Assembly: GCA_025024175.1 (NCBI GenBank) | Contig: QCXZ01000137.1 | Span: forward strand, 66,526,680 to 66,590,679 | Source of the DNA: Rhyzopertha dominica | Taxonomy: Eukaryota; Arthropoda; Insecta; Coleoptera; Bostrichidae | Length of the DNA: 64,000 nt | Direction: 5' to 3' | Shown: piece by piece, positions 1 to 12,920 of the stretch | Layout of the letters: every line of letters begins with the position of its first letter | Position numbering within the stretch: position 1 is the stretch's first letter | The notes under the pieces: generated by a model | The model's input: the letters and a program-made list of their open reading frames with translations, nothing else | Database searches by the model: none | Told to the model about the DNA's origin: nothing | Made by a program: the position numbers and the translations under genes

Positions 1-1469
1 ATCCTATTTTGACTAAGTGCAAAAACATAAATTACAATGTGTAAACAATTATTTGATAACTCGTTGAACAAATGGAACGTTTAAAATAAATTTCATACTC
101 AGTCGCTAGGGATTGTATTACCGAAGTTATTTTTGCTGAATTACGTTGGAATTCCCCTCACTGAGTTATAACAGCGTAAACATTGAACGAATAAAAAAAG
201 AGAATTGAAAATCTATTGTGGGCTGGAAATTCGCGTGAATGTGAGGGATAGAAACAATTTAAATCTGATGTGTTGCCGTTTTAAATGTAACAGTTATTAT
301 AACGCGATGTTATTTTAATGGTTTCAGTAATTATTTTTTTTAAATAGTGCTACTGCTTTGACGATAATGTCACTAGTTAGGTACTAATAGAAATACAGTC
401 ACAGTAAAATAGTGAAACAACTATTAATTTTATTATGATAAAATATTATCTTGATCGATATCTGAATACTTTCAAAGCTACACTGTTTGTGAAATTTGTT
501 GAAGGCACTATAGTAAATAGCTTGTAAACAACCTGGTTTTTGTTTGTGCTTTGTTTCACACTATTTATCGATCGTTTCTCAAGAAGCTACAGTCCTTGTG
601 TGAAACAAAGTACAAACATAAACTTGTTTATAAGCTAGGTACCTAATATAGTTATTTATCTGTATATTTTTTACCCAGCAAAGTCTTTTGAAAATATATT
701 ATTTTCGTTGTTCGTAAATAATAATATTGATACAAATATACACAGCTGTAAAAATACATGTGTTGGAATATAAGCACTTTTTTATCAATGTATATTGAGT
801 CTTCATATGTCTTCCATGTGGAATATTTGTAACGGATCCGATTTTTTGCTGATGCTTATTTTACCTACAGCAGTTAGGGTTTGTTTTTGAAGATAGCGAT
901 AAAGTAGTGCAAGTAATTTTCCATTTATTTCTGCTCTTTCCAATACAACTGAGGCTCATTCTTCTTATCTGAGCTGACAAAAAACGCAAATAAATAAACA
1001 CAAATAATAGCAGAACAAACATGGTCTACTGATAGATTAAAGAACTGACGTATATTTCCAAAAATAATCTGCATCATAGTTCTAACAAAGACAGGATGAT
1101 CCTGACTACGAAGATGCAAGTTTGTGTAGTATGTAATGATGAAGACAAAGACAAAGAGAGGCTATTAGTGCCCAATGTACCGGTGAGAAGAGTATAGGAA
1201 CTTATTGAAAAGTTAGCTGCTCGCACTATAATTATGAAAAAGCTCTTTATTAAGTAGATGGATTGTAAAGAAGGTAATGTATGAAAGCGTTCCTGGATTA
1301 GACATACAACAGAGAGTTAACGCGCAAGGAAAGTCACGTATAGATTATTCTAAATACTTTATATCTGATGATATCTTGTCCCAAAATGTGTACCAATTAT
1401 TACAAAAATAATTTTGTAAATAACAAATATAAATTGTTGTAGCTCAAAAAGGGTTTATTTAATCAATTC

Positions 1470-2160
1470 AAAACTTTTATTGCTACTCAATACTTTTGCG
1501 CCCGATATATAATATCTTGATTTAATTGAAAATGTTTCCCACACAGAGCCTCTTTAAATTTGATGGGGCAAGGTCGGGGTGTGAGGAATGATCTCCAGTC
1601 CCCGTTTTTTTTGTGTATCTTGAATTAACTGCGGCGTATGTGGGTGCGCGTTGTCATGAGTCCATGATGTTTTGTGCCTTATTTGAATACGAACATATCA
1701 CTGTAACACTGGCTGTTGACAGTTTGTAGGTCTTTAAGGTAGTCACAATAACTAGGCCCTTGCGAGTCCTAGAATACTATCAGCATGACTGGAGACGGCT
1801 GGGACTTGAATTACTTCAGAATAGAGCCTTGTTTCATCACATATAATCATTTTCTAGAAAATGTTTCTTTTTCAATTAAATTCGTATTTTAAAGCTTTTG
1901 CCGGATTTACAGACTGCTTTTCTTGGAGGTATCTGTAAGTGGTCTTGGTACCCATCTCGCACAGGTTTTCTTGTATTGCAGCTTATTCTGAATAACATCA
2001 TGCACAGTTCCAACACCTACGTGCTTCTTTAAGTATCACTTCAACGCTAATACGTCTAATGTCCCGAATTAACACGTCGATTCTAAATTCGAGGGGAGGA
2101 TGTTGGAACTGTGAACGGTCGTCCAGAGATTCTTACACAGTGGCTTTTAAAGTGTTCTAC
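1470..2160 (-). pseudogene. mariner-type transposase relic
   Basis: Read on the minus strand, broken frames give successive mariner (DD34D) transposase pieces. These are a DNA-binding-half segment VGVGTVHDVIQNKL..KTCARWVPRPLTD, a catalytic-half segment VMLIVF*DSQGPSYCDYL, TVNSQCYSDMF, and HDNAHPHTPQLIQDTQ near 1640. The last is the family's HDNArPHtA catalytic motif. The segment after it (GLEIIPHTPTLPHQI) corresponds to the usual LPHPPYSPDLAP. Several stops and frameshifts make it inactive. I could not delimit terminal inverted repeats, so the ends are approximate. Confidence 0.78.
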
Positions 2161-2769
2161 TAATTTATAAACATTCGAACGGTTTAAACAAATATTTCTG
2201 TACATTTTAAGCAACTAAAATCCAATCATTGCACGTTACTTTTCTGAGGTCCAATGCTCGAGCGGACTCGTCGCCGTTAGGTGAAACTTTCGGAGGTTAT
2301 GTTTACAAAATATTCTTAAACAGCTAATCAGATACCATCACAAGACCACCTTGACGTCCCGAAAGTATTAATATGATTAAATAAACTGTTCCGAGCCACA
2401 ACAATCTCTCTCATTATTTATTGGACGACCCTCGCATTCATTTACAGAATTTTATCCCCGAAACAAAAATGTATTCGTAAAAAGGTTAAGTGTATTATTT
2501 GTAAGTATTTCTTTCCTTCGATGTTTTTATACGACAGAAAAGAGAACGCATTGCAATTTCTAAATGAGAATTGCAATAGAGGGGCGACTTTGATATTACT
2601 GTTTTGACATATAAATAAATTACTTGGAAGGGTGTACCTTTTCACTTTTCAAGACAGTGAGCTAAGACATTGGGACTTTAAGTATAATCATAGTGAAAAG
2701 TTCCAGCACCCAAAAAATATATACTTTGCCTTGAGCTGCAAACGACTTATACATCTCTAGCATTAGTTT

Positions 2770-2960
2770 ATGATCAGTGTCCCAGAAAAGTGCTCTTTAA
2801 ATTTGGGGAACGAATGGTAATCACCAGGTGCCAAATCTGGAAAGTAGGATGTTTACTCCAGAAGTTCGAAGCCCTCGATTATGAAGTTACGAAGTTTTTA
2901 GAATCCCGGGGGATCATGGCCTATTTCTATCAATCAAAATAGTGTTTCCTTACACTAATA
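2770..2960 (-). pseudogene. mariner-type transposase C-terminal relic
   Basis: A short minus-strand stretch translates as EGFELLE*TSYFPDLAPGDY followed by HSFPKFKEHFSGTL. It matches the conserved mariner segment around the last catalytic aspartate (hPPYSPDLAPsDYHLFpxLKehL). It is a fragment only, with a stop in the motif. It may be a separate copy from the mariner relic at 1470-2160, since the same protein region occurs there too. Confidence 0.65.
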
Positions 2961-2995
2961 CACGGTGGAGCAGTCAAACCGCACGATAAACAAAG

Positions 2996-3235
2996 CTGGT
3001 ATATCGGTGGTATCTGTAGTGGGGGGAGTTGACAGTATTTAGATTAGAATTTAACAAACATACAGCGTTGGACTGTAAACAGCGAGGCTTCGCTGTTACA
3101 GCGTATTTAGAAAATTGCCAAAGTTTCATACTTGCACAACGCGAATTCCGCCTACATTTTCATCTTCCGCCTCGTGCTCCTGTTCCAAGCAGGAAAGTCA
3201 CTTTTTTTTTGTTTGGGCTGACGACTTAAAAATAA
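2996..3235 (+). pseudogene. DUF4817/HTH transposase N-terminal relic
   Basis: A 66-codon open stretch reads FAVTAYLENCQSFILAQREF then RLHFHLPPRAPVPSRKVTF. This resembles the N-terminal helix-turn-helix region of insect mariner/Tc-like transposases of the DUF4817 type (pattern VxxYfxxxS...QRxFRxhFxxpPRxpVPsRxTIxxW). The frame ends in FGLTT and a stop, and nothing of the catalytic half follows. It is probably a truncated element end. Confidence 0.55.
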
Positions 3236-3239
3236 TTTG

Positions 3240-5180
3240 AATCCTAGAGTTTATCCTATTCGCAGTGGTTTTTGAGAGCATATGCAACAGCTGGTTCAAG
3301 ACTAACTTTCACAGTGTTCTTAAAATTCGTTGTAATAAAAAAAAATGTTACTGTATATTTTTAAGTACCTATAAAAAAGTGCGATTTGACTCCCCACTCT
3401 GTATAACAATTTCAATCATGTAAACAATATGCAGGGAATTACAGTGAAATTAGCAATACAGATATGAATTTTTTAAAGGGCTACACAAATCTTTCACCTG
3501 AAACATATTCACAACAATATCTGAGGAGAATTTTCTAATTCTCAGTCCAATTTCCACGTTCCAGATGCAAACTGTGGTAATAAAAGACTTAATATCCGAG
3601 CTGAAAATCACGAGCAGCACCACCCCATCATCCACCCCACAAGCTTTAATTGAAGAATATCGTGATCCCAACACGCCGATATTCCTGCGGTATTTCCAGG
3701 ATGTGTAGATACGTGTTTTGGTGGGGGGCCAGAGAACGAGCAAAATCGCGTGGGCAAGATCGATGCTACAGTTTGGCAGAATTCCGGGCTGACAGTATAA
3801 CCGCTCGTGCAAGGAAAGGCACTTTATATTTCATACTGTGTCACTTTTGCGTTAACGAGGATGTGGCATTCTGGATATATATTCTCTCGCGTTTGTGCCT
3901 CATACAAGACACATCTGGATGTTGTGTGAATGATTTAGTAGGATGCTATGGAAAAAATGTTGGTGGACACGCTTTTAGATAGACATACACATAATAAGAG
4001 CGTTTTATAACGCTTTAGGGATATTCGCGCTAAAGATTTTGCCTATAAGAGTAGACCTCTGCAAATGTTTAAATACCACGGTTCTAAATGCTTAAAGCCA
4101 ATCCCGACAAGTTTTGGAATCATTTTTACAAATATTCGCTCAATGTAAACAGGTAAACAAGCATTAACAATAAACGATGCTTCTGACTAGAATAAATGTT
4201 TTGATGTTAAGCAGACGAATTCAGGCAATGATAAGCTAGCTAAATGTAAATGGGGTTGTTGCCCTTCATAGTAAATCGTTATTATAACACATGTGCGACT
4301 TTGCTTGGACCTAATGAAGTTAGAAGCTGGCAATAGCAAAAATATTTTAAATGTTTTTGTATCTTATTTTTACATTTAAAGGTTTACCGCCAAATTCAAA
4401 TATTTCGTGATACGTCACCGTTCCTGGAGACGCACTCCGCTATTGCGCCGATGCGCCGGATGCCCTGTTGCATGTTTAACACCTTTGTCGCTGTTGAACT
4501 CGCGGATGTTCTGTGGTTCTGTGCCTATGAACTTTTGTTTACGTATCGGTTTGAGAACGGAGGACGCATTAAAGTTTTGTTTTTATTTACTTAGTAAGTT
4601 GTTGTTCAAACATAGACTGTGCAAGATTATGTGAAGCGATCTTCGGACAATTTATCAAAAATTTACTTACACATGATTGACGAATTTTACATGAATGGAA
4701 ACTCGTGTGACTAGATCGTTGATTTTTTTGCTATTTAAAGGTTGCGACTTGAATAAAATCATGTAATGGCAGCTATACATGCTGTAACTCAGGTTTAAAC
4801 AAGTTTACCTACTTAATAAATATATGTTCCAGTTTTAATATCACTTGAAATATGAACTTATCCTTCGGCTGCCATAAACTGAATTCTGTTTGCGATATAT
4901 CCGCTGCAAGTTATAATTTTAATTGAATATATTTTACGTTTTAATATTTACAGTGAAAACGACTAACAACGAATCGCGTTCAACACATCCATTCGCGTTT
5001 AGGTTTTTATAATTCATAATTACGATTGCGACTTCGATTTCAGAAACTTCATCTCAGACGACAGGAATGCCAGGATCAGAAAATGGCGTGGCAACATCAC
5101 ACAGTTACACCGCACTAAGCGCGCCAGGGAACGCTGACGTCAGAGATTCAAATTTTAAACATAAACAATCTTTTTTTAAG
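3240..5180. other. No recognisable gene
   Basis: Overlapping frames on both strands at 3450-3982 have no domain pattern I know. A modestly GC-rich patch at 4390-4600 has CpG dinucleotides but no splice-bounded frame. Confidence 0.5.
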
Positions 5181-5193
5181 CATTAACTAAGCG

Positions 5194-5659
5194 TTATTTA
5201 AATATATTAGGTTTCGGTCTTCCAAATAAATTAATCATAATTTCCTACTTGCACTCTCCAAATTTCTCGTCCTATCTAGATTTCATATTATTGGTTGTCA
5301 GTTTTTTAATTTTGAAAGATATATTAATATTTGTCAAGATTGTTTGTGATTATTAATAGTTAGCAAAATTTAAAATTACCTATAAGTTTAGAGTTATATA
5401 TATGAAGTTAAGACTGCTGTTCAACTTAGACTAATTCCGTTTCTATTGTAAGTATTTTCATGTGGTTTGTTGTTCTCTATTTGTAGTTATTTAATAAAAT
5501 ATTACAGGCCCATAAGAAGGAGACAAATCTCCGAAAGCTTGGCATAAGATAAAAAGAGTTTTATTTAGAAGACCGAAACCTAATATATTTAAATAACATC
5601 AAAGATCAACGGTCAATAACAGTACAATTCTTAATTATAAGAATGGGTTTTTTTGAAGA
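5194..5659 (+). mobile_element. Short Penelope-like/HHR element with inverted arms
   Basis: The element is bracketed by the 13-base direct repeat cattaactaagcg (5181-5193 and 5660-5672), which looks like a target duplication. Immediately inside, a 38-base arm (5193-5230) is repeated inverted at 5560-5597; both arms carry the aggtttcggtctt core. A 62-base tail lies between the right arm and the duplication. An HHR-like motif is at 5511-5540. Arm, ribozyme motif and tail have the same order as in the PLE copy at 55373-56649, but no endonuclease frame is left. It is inferred to be a non-autonomous derivative. Confidence 0.6.
5511..5540 (+). ncRNA. Hammerhead-ribozyme-like motif (mutated core)
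   Basis: The sequence cataaga replaces the CUGANGA core. A perfect hairpin follows (ggaga, caaa loop, tctcc), then GAAA and gcttggc. The bases before the core (ggcc) can pair with ggc after the presumed cleavage site to form stem I. Two core substitutions suggest it no longer cleaves. Confidence 0.5.
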
Positions 5660-6417
5660 CATTAACTAAGCGCTTTGCAAAAAATAAAAATAACAGGGGT
5701 CTATATTTTTTCATGTAGATTCATATTCTGCAATAATAAAAATGGAGGCAACAGGCCCATTATGCTTGTCACGAGCTAAAATGAAGAAATCAAGTACCTA
5801 CGTGTAATACGTCGTTTGAAGATACACTATAGCTCTTCTTTGAACACTACTTCCATTCAAGCTTTAAAAAGAACATTTTTTCCGGACTTCATTTTCACTG
5901 CTTTCCTTGTATTGTAAACCTAGGTATCCAAGATACTTAGAAATTATAAGAGTTCAGGTCCACTAGATTGTTGATGGAAAATTTAATGAAAATAAGATAG
6001 ATGATCAGCAAACATCTTGGAAAACTTCGATAAAAAGTCTTGCTAAAAAACCAAGGAACTCTGAATAGTGGATCAATAAACCAAAAATATGTTGTGATGC
6101 AGGTAACCATCAAGATTCTTTTGTCAAAGATAGATTGTTCAATCAGATCGAACACTAAAAAGCTCCGGGTGCTGGGTATTAAAATAAAAAAGCGTTGTTA
6201 AAGCTAAAATTAGGGAAAGACGATTGGAAATTTATAGGCATATGTATGTAGTAGACATTTTAGATTGTTGTCATGGCTGTTGAGGGATGAAGTTACAATT
6301 CCATTCGTTGTTATCGGCTTCAACAAAAAAATTATAAACTATTTGATGAAATAGTAGACGAGGGTACGATAGAAGAAAAGTTTTACTAGGCTGAAGAAGG
6401 TCATTCCATTACACTGT

Positions 6418-6757
6418 TCCTAAAGTTTATTTTATAATTTTCCTGTTTGTTATGTGCAAAAATGAAGAAATAATACCTTTTTTCGAATAAAGTTTGCTTT
6501 TGTGATAGTTAAAATAATAAGAATAATAATAATACTTATTTTCAAGTTTTTATAAGAACTTTAATTACTTTTACCACATTTAAAAATCCAACGAGATAAA
6601 AGTGGGGTATTTACATTGACACAGCGCCTCCAGATGGCACTCGAGTGATAAACAACAATCAGGTGTTTTGTTACAAGTTTATTGTCCTAAAATTTATTTT
6701 ATGATTTTCCTGTTGGTTAAAATACCTTTATTTCGAATAAAGTTTGCCTTTGCACAT
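6418..6757. repeat. Direct repeat pair about 262 bp apart
   Basis: A segment near 6418-6505 (aagtttattttataattttc ... tttcgaataaagtttgc) recurs at 6683-6757 with small differences and a deletion. It lies just upstream of the relic at 6828-7210 and may be flanking sequence of that element. Confidence 0.55.
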
Positions 6758-6827
6758 TAAATTAGGGTTAATAAAGCAATTTGTTAAATAGCTGGATGAA
6801 TTATTGTATTAAAAAAAAATTTTTCCT

Positions 6828-7214
6828 AAGTTGTCAGAAGCAAAGGTTAAAGCTGAAGATTTTTTTGGTCCACAAATTAAAAAAAATTGCCGATAAAGGA
6901 TTTCCAAACTTGCTTAGCCCACAAGCCCAAAAACAAGTTGGGACAGTTTTAAAGCGGTAGTCTCTGAATTTTTAGAAAATAACAAAGCTGAAAACTACCA
7001 NAAACAGATTGAAAATATGTTAAAAAGCTTCAAGTCCATGGGTTGTAGGGNGTCTTTAACAGTGCATATGCTGCATGCTCATTTAGATAANTTAAAAAAC
7101 AACATGGCGGCATATTCAGAAGAGCAAGGNGAACGTTTTCATCAAAATATAATGAACTTCGAACAACGTTATCAAGGACAATACGATGGAAACATGATGG
7201 GAGACTATATTTAG
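6828..7214 (+). pseudogene. Relic of a conserved mobile-element protein of unknown function
   Basis: Joined frames read LSEAKVKAEDFFGPQIKK, then KSFKSMGC.xSLTVHMLHAH, then LDxLKNNMAAYSEEQxERFH and QNIMNFEQRYQGQYDGNMMG. From memory this matches the C-terminal region of repeated proteins in Hydra and aphid-like genomes. Their pattern is KVHFLhSHLDyFPENLG..SeEQGERFHQDIk.mE.RYQGRWd..MMaDY. Their role is unknown to me and they are probably transposon-encoded. Four n bases lie inside, and at least two frameshifts occur in the first half. Confidence 0.6.
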
Positions 7215-7744
7215 GCTTTATTGAAAGTACTTATGAACATAAAAGAAAAAGTAGCACTGTGCACTTGTAATTATTTTTCACTTGATAGTAAACATTAGTG
7301 AAAATAATAGAGAAACAGATTTGTATTATTTTATCACAAAAAAATTAAAGTTACACATTTTAAAAAATATCGCTTTAACGTTCTCCTGGACACAAAAGCA
7401 AACTTTTTCATGCCATATAATTTTTTTTCATTCAACTCTAATCTTAATCTATCAAAGCTACATCAATGTCAAATTTCGTGTTGACCGGTATTATGCATTA
7501 TGGTGAAGCAGTACCTTTACGCCAAGAATTGGAGATCTACAGGAAAGGGGAATTGCAACCGTGTGTGGCGCTTTACCCCCCGAAGCTGAGGGTATTAGTG
7601 ATTCCAGTTAAATATCAATTGTGTGGTGTAGTGTGTAGTGTCGTTTTTGACAATCATTCTAAGTGAGCGTACATATAGCTTGACTTGACCGTCTTTTCCA
7701 GCTTTTGTTTGTGCTGTGTAATGCCATGTACTTTTCATGAAGTT

Positions 7745-8117
7745 ATACAGGGTTTCTATAAATGATTCATGCATCTACGGCGCTTATGGAAATTATCGAT
7801 TAAATCAATTTGCCGCCACTCAGAAAAGTGACGTATGCCAGTCATCTGTCGATTTTTTAAATTATTTTATATATTTTAATAGGAGAAAACGCCTGGGAGT
7901 GTGTATTTTCAACACATTCTGTAGTGTTTTGTGTAATAATTAACTTTAAGGTTGCAGAAAGCTCACATTTCGGACCTGTGAATTGACAGTGATCTGCAAC
8001 CTTCAGTACTATCGCCGTACATACTGTAACCTGGCAACAGTTACAAAAAGACGGCACATAGAATTCAGAACTCAACGCCGCCCGCGTTGCATAAATCATT
8101 TATAGAAGCTCTGTAGA
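7745..8117. mobile_element. Tc1/mariner-type MITE, 373 bp
   Basis: Terminal inverted repeats of about 27 bp: tacagggtttctataaatga at 7745 onward, and its near-perfect complement ending tcatttatagaagctctgta at 8117. Both ends abut TA, as expected for Tc1/mariner target duplication. The interior lacks a transposase. A second copy in the opposite orientation lies at about 54858-56760, interrupted by later insertions. The frames inside are incidental. Confidence 0.72.
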
Positions 8118-8519
8118 TAATTTCATGAATTTTACTAATACAATAGAATTGGCTACAATAAAAAGTAAAAAAAAGGTCAAAAGATTTTGCTCTAGATATT
8201 GCAAAAGTGATAATATATTGCAATTGGAACTATTTAAAATAACCTCAAAAATAACCCACTGTAAAACAGCAAGGCGATATGACGCCGCCACTCACAAACG
8301 ATCAGCTGAGCGGACACGGGAATCGCGAGTAATAATAGGCAAACAGTTTGTCCTACAGAGAAAAACGGGTATTCAAGTTTGAATTTTAAAACCGTTCAAT
8401 GGAATACCCTTTTAAGGTAATCAAAGACAATTATCGTCTGCACGTATTTATAACGATCTGAGATGTAGATAACTGGTATATAGCAGGTCAATTATAAGTA
8501 TCTGAACACTAAGGGCAGT

Positions 8520-8592
8520 TTTCACCAGGTATCGAACCCGGAACCTTTAGATTGCCATTCAAATGTGATGCCAACTTCACCGCCAAAGCCCT
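8520..8592 (-). repeat. tRNA-like SINE head
   Basis: On the minus strand: gggctttggcggtgaagttg, later ggttccgggttcgatacctg. The second part has a B-box (ggttcgatacc) within a good T-arm (ccggg/cctgg). The first contains an A-box-like tggcggtgaagttggca. The acceptor ends do not pair (gggcttt against the tgaaaac side), so this is a tRNA-derived SINE head or a decayed tRNA, not a working gene. Confidence 0.5.
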
Positions 8593-8619
8593 ATTCAGAT
8601 TCGAGGTCACAGCTGCAAA

Positions 8620-11600
8620 CATAGATCAAAGTTTTACCACTATGTGCGCTACTCTACGCTATTTGAAGCTTTTGTAGCTGAGATGGTTTTGTTTGTGTTG
8701 TGTACTTTCTACAGTAGGTAGTATTTTATTATTATGAATTCAATTTATTCATAGTTATAAAAGAACCGATTATGTTTTTTTCACTCTCTAATTAGTAGAG
8801 TTATAAGCTGTCGCGGAGCTAACAAAATTTGTTGTTTGACCGTGTTGAGTTTTATCAGTAGTATAAATGAATGACACTTCCTCCCTCTCAACGATTGCTG
8901 TTGATAACCTCTGTTTTATTTTGGGCAACGTGGAAAAGGTTGATGCAAGAATTCCAGTGTTTTTCTTTTCGGAAATTAAATTTTCGAATTCGCGTCTACA
9001 GATTATTGTGTTCTTTCCTTGGTATTCGTACCGAAAGTTTACTGTTTCCAGTTTCTAAAGCAGTTAGGAAAGGTTCCTTCGTAAGCTATTTTAGGTCCCT
9101 CCAGAGTTTAGACGGTCAAAGATTTATTTGTTTATATTATTGGGAAATGTTTGGGGTTAGGTATTAAAGTAGAATCTTTACATGGCTATCAGAAAGTAAG
9201 TAGAAAGATTTTCACTAACAGCTTAGAAATTGGAAGCTACTTGTAAAACTGGTTATTATAACGTTCATGAACAGATGCAAATTTCACTGACTCAGATAGA
9301 TTCTGAGATTGTGAGATTCTGTATGTCCAATCCAAATCGAGAAAAGCAACCAAAGTTCGAATGAATTTTTGGAGCTCTTCGACAAAAATAAAAAATAAAA
9401 AAGATCTTGATCATACGTGAAAAGGATATATTGTTCTAAAAGAAATTGTGTGAAATAACATCGCAAGATTATAAAAGGAATATAGCCGCAATAAATGCTA
9501 CCTACATTTACCTTGAAAAAGGGGGGACGCAAGTTTACCACCAATAAAAGATGACGCAAGCAGGTGTAAAACGTATTCAATCGAAGAGGAAATGTATTTT
9601 TAAACGTTGCAAGAAATAAATTTAGTACTTCATTAAGTTCATACATCGATCACGGAATATCTCTCAATCACATGATCAACTGCTCTAACAGGGGTACAGG
9701 GTAAAGTGCGAGTTTCATATATTTGTGAAGCAAGCACACTGCCGTGAACGTGGGAATCATGGGCACATCTGGAGCACGAACTCAGTACATGCACCTAATA
9801 GCTTAAGTTTTCCAAGTAAATGCTTTTGCCAGTTCGCCGTACTTCGTTAATTTAACTTTGTCAACATCAGTCACGGTTTTAGATGCACGAAATCGAGTTA
9901 TGTAATGCATATGAACGCTATACGATTTAAGTATGTTGCACAGACTGTAATCAAGGCAGAACAGAGCGAGAAACAACCTCTTTGAATGAAATCGAAATAA
10001 AAAAAAGAAAAGTGGCCGCTTGCTGCTCTTTATTCAGCACAATGCAATAAGAATGTTATACCGAGCTCACCTAATGAGCAGCTTGTTAAAAGTTTCAGCC
10101 AATGCCAGCTAACTAATTAATGCTTCTAATTAGAGTATATCTGTTGCTTTAACAAATCCCTAACATGTAGATGTTTCGCTTTTACGGACGGTTTCGACAT
10201 TTCGGTTTACAATTAAGTATTTCAATCGAAAAATCCACAGCGCACACAATCTAAGCAAAATTATGATTTTATATATAAAGTCCTCAACAGGTCGAGCTCT
10301 TCAATACAACTTTAAATGCAGTGGGAAAATTTTTGCGCAAAGGCCACAATTGATAATAAGTTCATAAAGTAAGGGTTACCTTTTATACAAGGGGTCCCTG
10401 AAATACGTATTCAAAACCCAGCGAAAGTTGCCTGATATGAAAATAAAAAGAAAATTGCTTTTTCTTCTCCTTTTTCAATACCTTGAACACGGAAAGCCGA
10501 ACCTCAAGTAGATAAGCTTTGATAACAGGATTTCAAAAATGCAATTCTCCCAGATGATTTTCATATTTTGTCATACTTTTAATAAACACGTGGACCACTA
10601 AGGGCCAGCTTTGTGTGTAAGGCTTCCAAGGAATCAATTACCGTCAGTCTTTTTTATCTAAGCACCTGTAAGGTACTTAAATTAAAAAGATTGTACCCAA
10701 ACAAGTTATTTATAGGTATATGCCCAATCTCACCCTTTGTAACCAGATAAACTACAATCCAAAATAACCAGAGGAAAAATGTAACTAAAGCAACATTTTA
10801 TTATTGAGTTTTTATTTTTATTTCAGCATTAATTAAGCAAATTTAACTATAGGTTACTATTACAAAATGAAATTGTATTTTTAATAGCATTTCAACATTC
10901 AAAATTCTCGTTATGCTTTATATGACACCTACCATTTGAATTGAATACGGTTAATAAAAATAAGTAAACAAGACCTGCGAACATTCAAATTTATAAAGAT
11001 TTATATGTGGTTGCTACTATTTACCCTATCAAACTTCCTATTATTATTAAAATTGTAACTGGTTAATTTTCTGACGGAAATATTATATTACAGTGTTGTA
11101 TCCCATTCATTATAAATAAAATGGGTAAAGCCTGTTCGGTTTTGTATAGCCTTTGTTAGCACTATAAATTATTTTTGATTTCAATACATGTATATGTATG
11201 TATATCTACACAAACTTCATACACATAAATATTACGGTTATACTGATAAATATACTAAAACCTCTAAACATTACGATTCCCGGTCCAATCACTGTTTGCA
11301 TAAATTGTTATTTTATTGTGCTTCCTTTAGCATACCTAAATGTTGCGCATCTACAGGTACTTATACAAGGGTAGTAGAAAAACTATTTAAAGTCTAAAAT
11401 CCGACTATAATTCGTTGGATCCGCGTCTTCTGAAAATAAGATTGTACCGCACTGTGCAAATTTCCTAGTAAAACGAGAAATTTGCAAATTTGCATTAATA
11501 TAGTAATAACATGCAAATCTTAGATCCGCTTTCTCTTTTGAAGTGTTTCATGTTTCACTTAGCAAATTTTTGCGACATTATGAAAAGTATAACAGATAGC

Positions 11601-12900
11601 AGCATGATTGTAATGTTAATGTCCATGTCTTCTTGAAGCTACAGTATTTGGTTATAAGGAAACATTTAGCTTCCAATTTTTATAAATCGTATTTTATAGT
11701 TAAAGTCTTCAAGTTTTATTAAAAATTCAATTTGGTTTGAGAACTTTTTAACAAAAAGAAATCGAAAAAATAAACGGAAACCTATGAAAGAACCCTTTAA
11801 GGTATAAATATCAATTTAATAATTCCACATTTCAATAATTCACATTGGACTATTGAAAATGTCCATCAAACAAGATAAGGTTACTGTCAGGATAATTGCA
11901 AATATAATGTATATTGTAGTATTAAATGGTAAAATTTGTTTCTCTGCACACCTATGAGGAGAATTTTATTGGTGTTAGCAAGCTAATCGGCAATGCTAGA
12001 AAGCATTATCAATTTTAATCAATATAGTAACAGAAACGCACAGGATCCTAACAAATTTTGATCATGGAAAAGGAGTCACGGGATATTATTATTCTGATTG
12101 CATGGTAAACGTTAGACTACTAAAGATTTTAATACTGGTATTATGTCATTTCTCAGGAGAATAATAATGGCTGTTTTAACAACACCACTGCAAAGAAATG
12201 TTTGATAGAAGGTGATTGTCTTCTTGATAATATGTCATGGGCCGATTTAGGTATTTTGTCCCATTCGCCATAAATGTACATTATCTATACTTCGTAAATG
12301 CGAAATCAGTCAATTTGGCGGTGATATAGTTAATAAAAGCTTAATTTTAGATGATCATCACTAAATCTTAACTTAAAAACACACATAGGCGAGTTACTTC
12401 CGGTATAGCTGAAAGTTGCAGAAGCTTAATATATTTTGGTTACAATGGCGCCACTTCAATGACTTTTTGTGCAGCCTATCAAAACCTTGCAAATTTAAGG
12501 TCTCCAGAGTATTCTAACGAGTTAAACAGTGGCCAACAGCATGTGGTTGCGATGAGAAAATGTTTCTTAATTATTTACACGTCCGATTGCAACCTCATGC
12601 AACCATTCTTGCTTCCTCATCCACGTACTTCAACTACCACTTTATCCGCAAGTTTCGTAGGTGATCAGAAATAGAAGGTGTTTGCTGATATATAACTACA
12701 TACTTTACTGCAGTCATGTGAACAGTAAATATTGGTATTTTAACAATGCATATGAATAATGCAACAAGAATTGCGCAGAAGAAACTTCTGCGGTAGAAGT
12801 GTACAGTAAGCTTTATTGCGATCCTGTAAATGCAGCTTCATATCCGTACGAAACAGCAGTTGTTTTAGACAGCAAGTGTATATTCTAGTATAGTTTGTTT
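8620..12900. other. No recognisable gene
   Basis: AT-rich intronic sequence. Frames at 8867-9167 and 9284-9646 show no domain pattern. Around 11185-11215 there is a short tgtatatgtatgtatat simple repeat. Confidence 0.5.
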
Positions 12901-12920
12901 GTTCTGTGGTTTAGGTGTAC

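Noticed and set aside
3450..3982. 120- and 110-codon frames on opposite strands.
   Set aside because: Mutually overlapping, without domain patterns, initiation context or similarity to anything recognised.
8520..8592. Functional tRNA gene.
   Set aside because: Acceptor-stem halves do not pair and the D-stem is poor; better explained as a SINE head.
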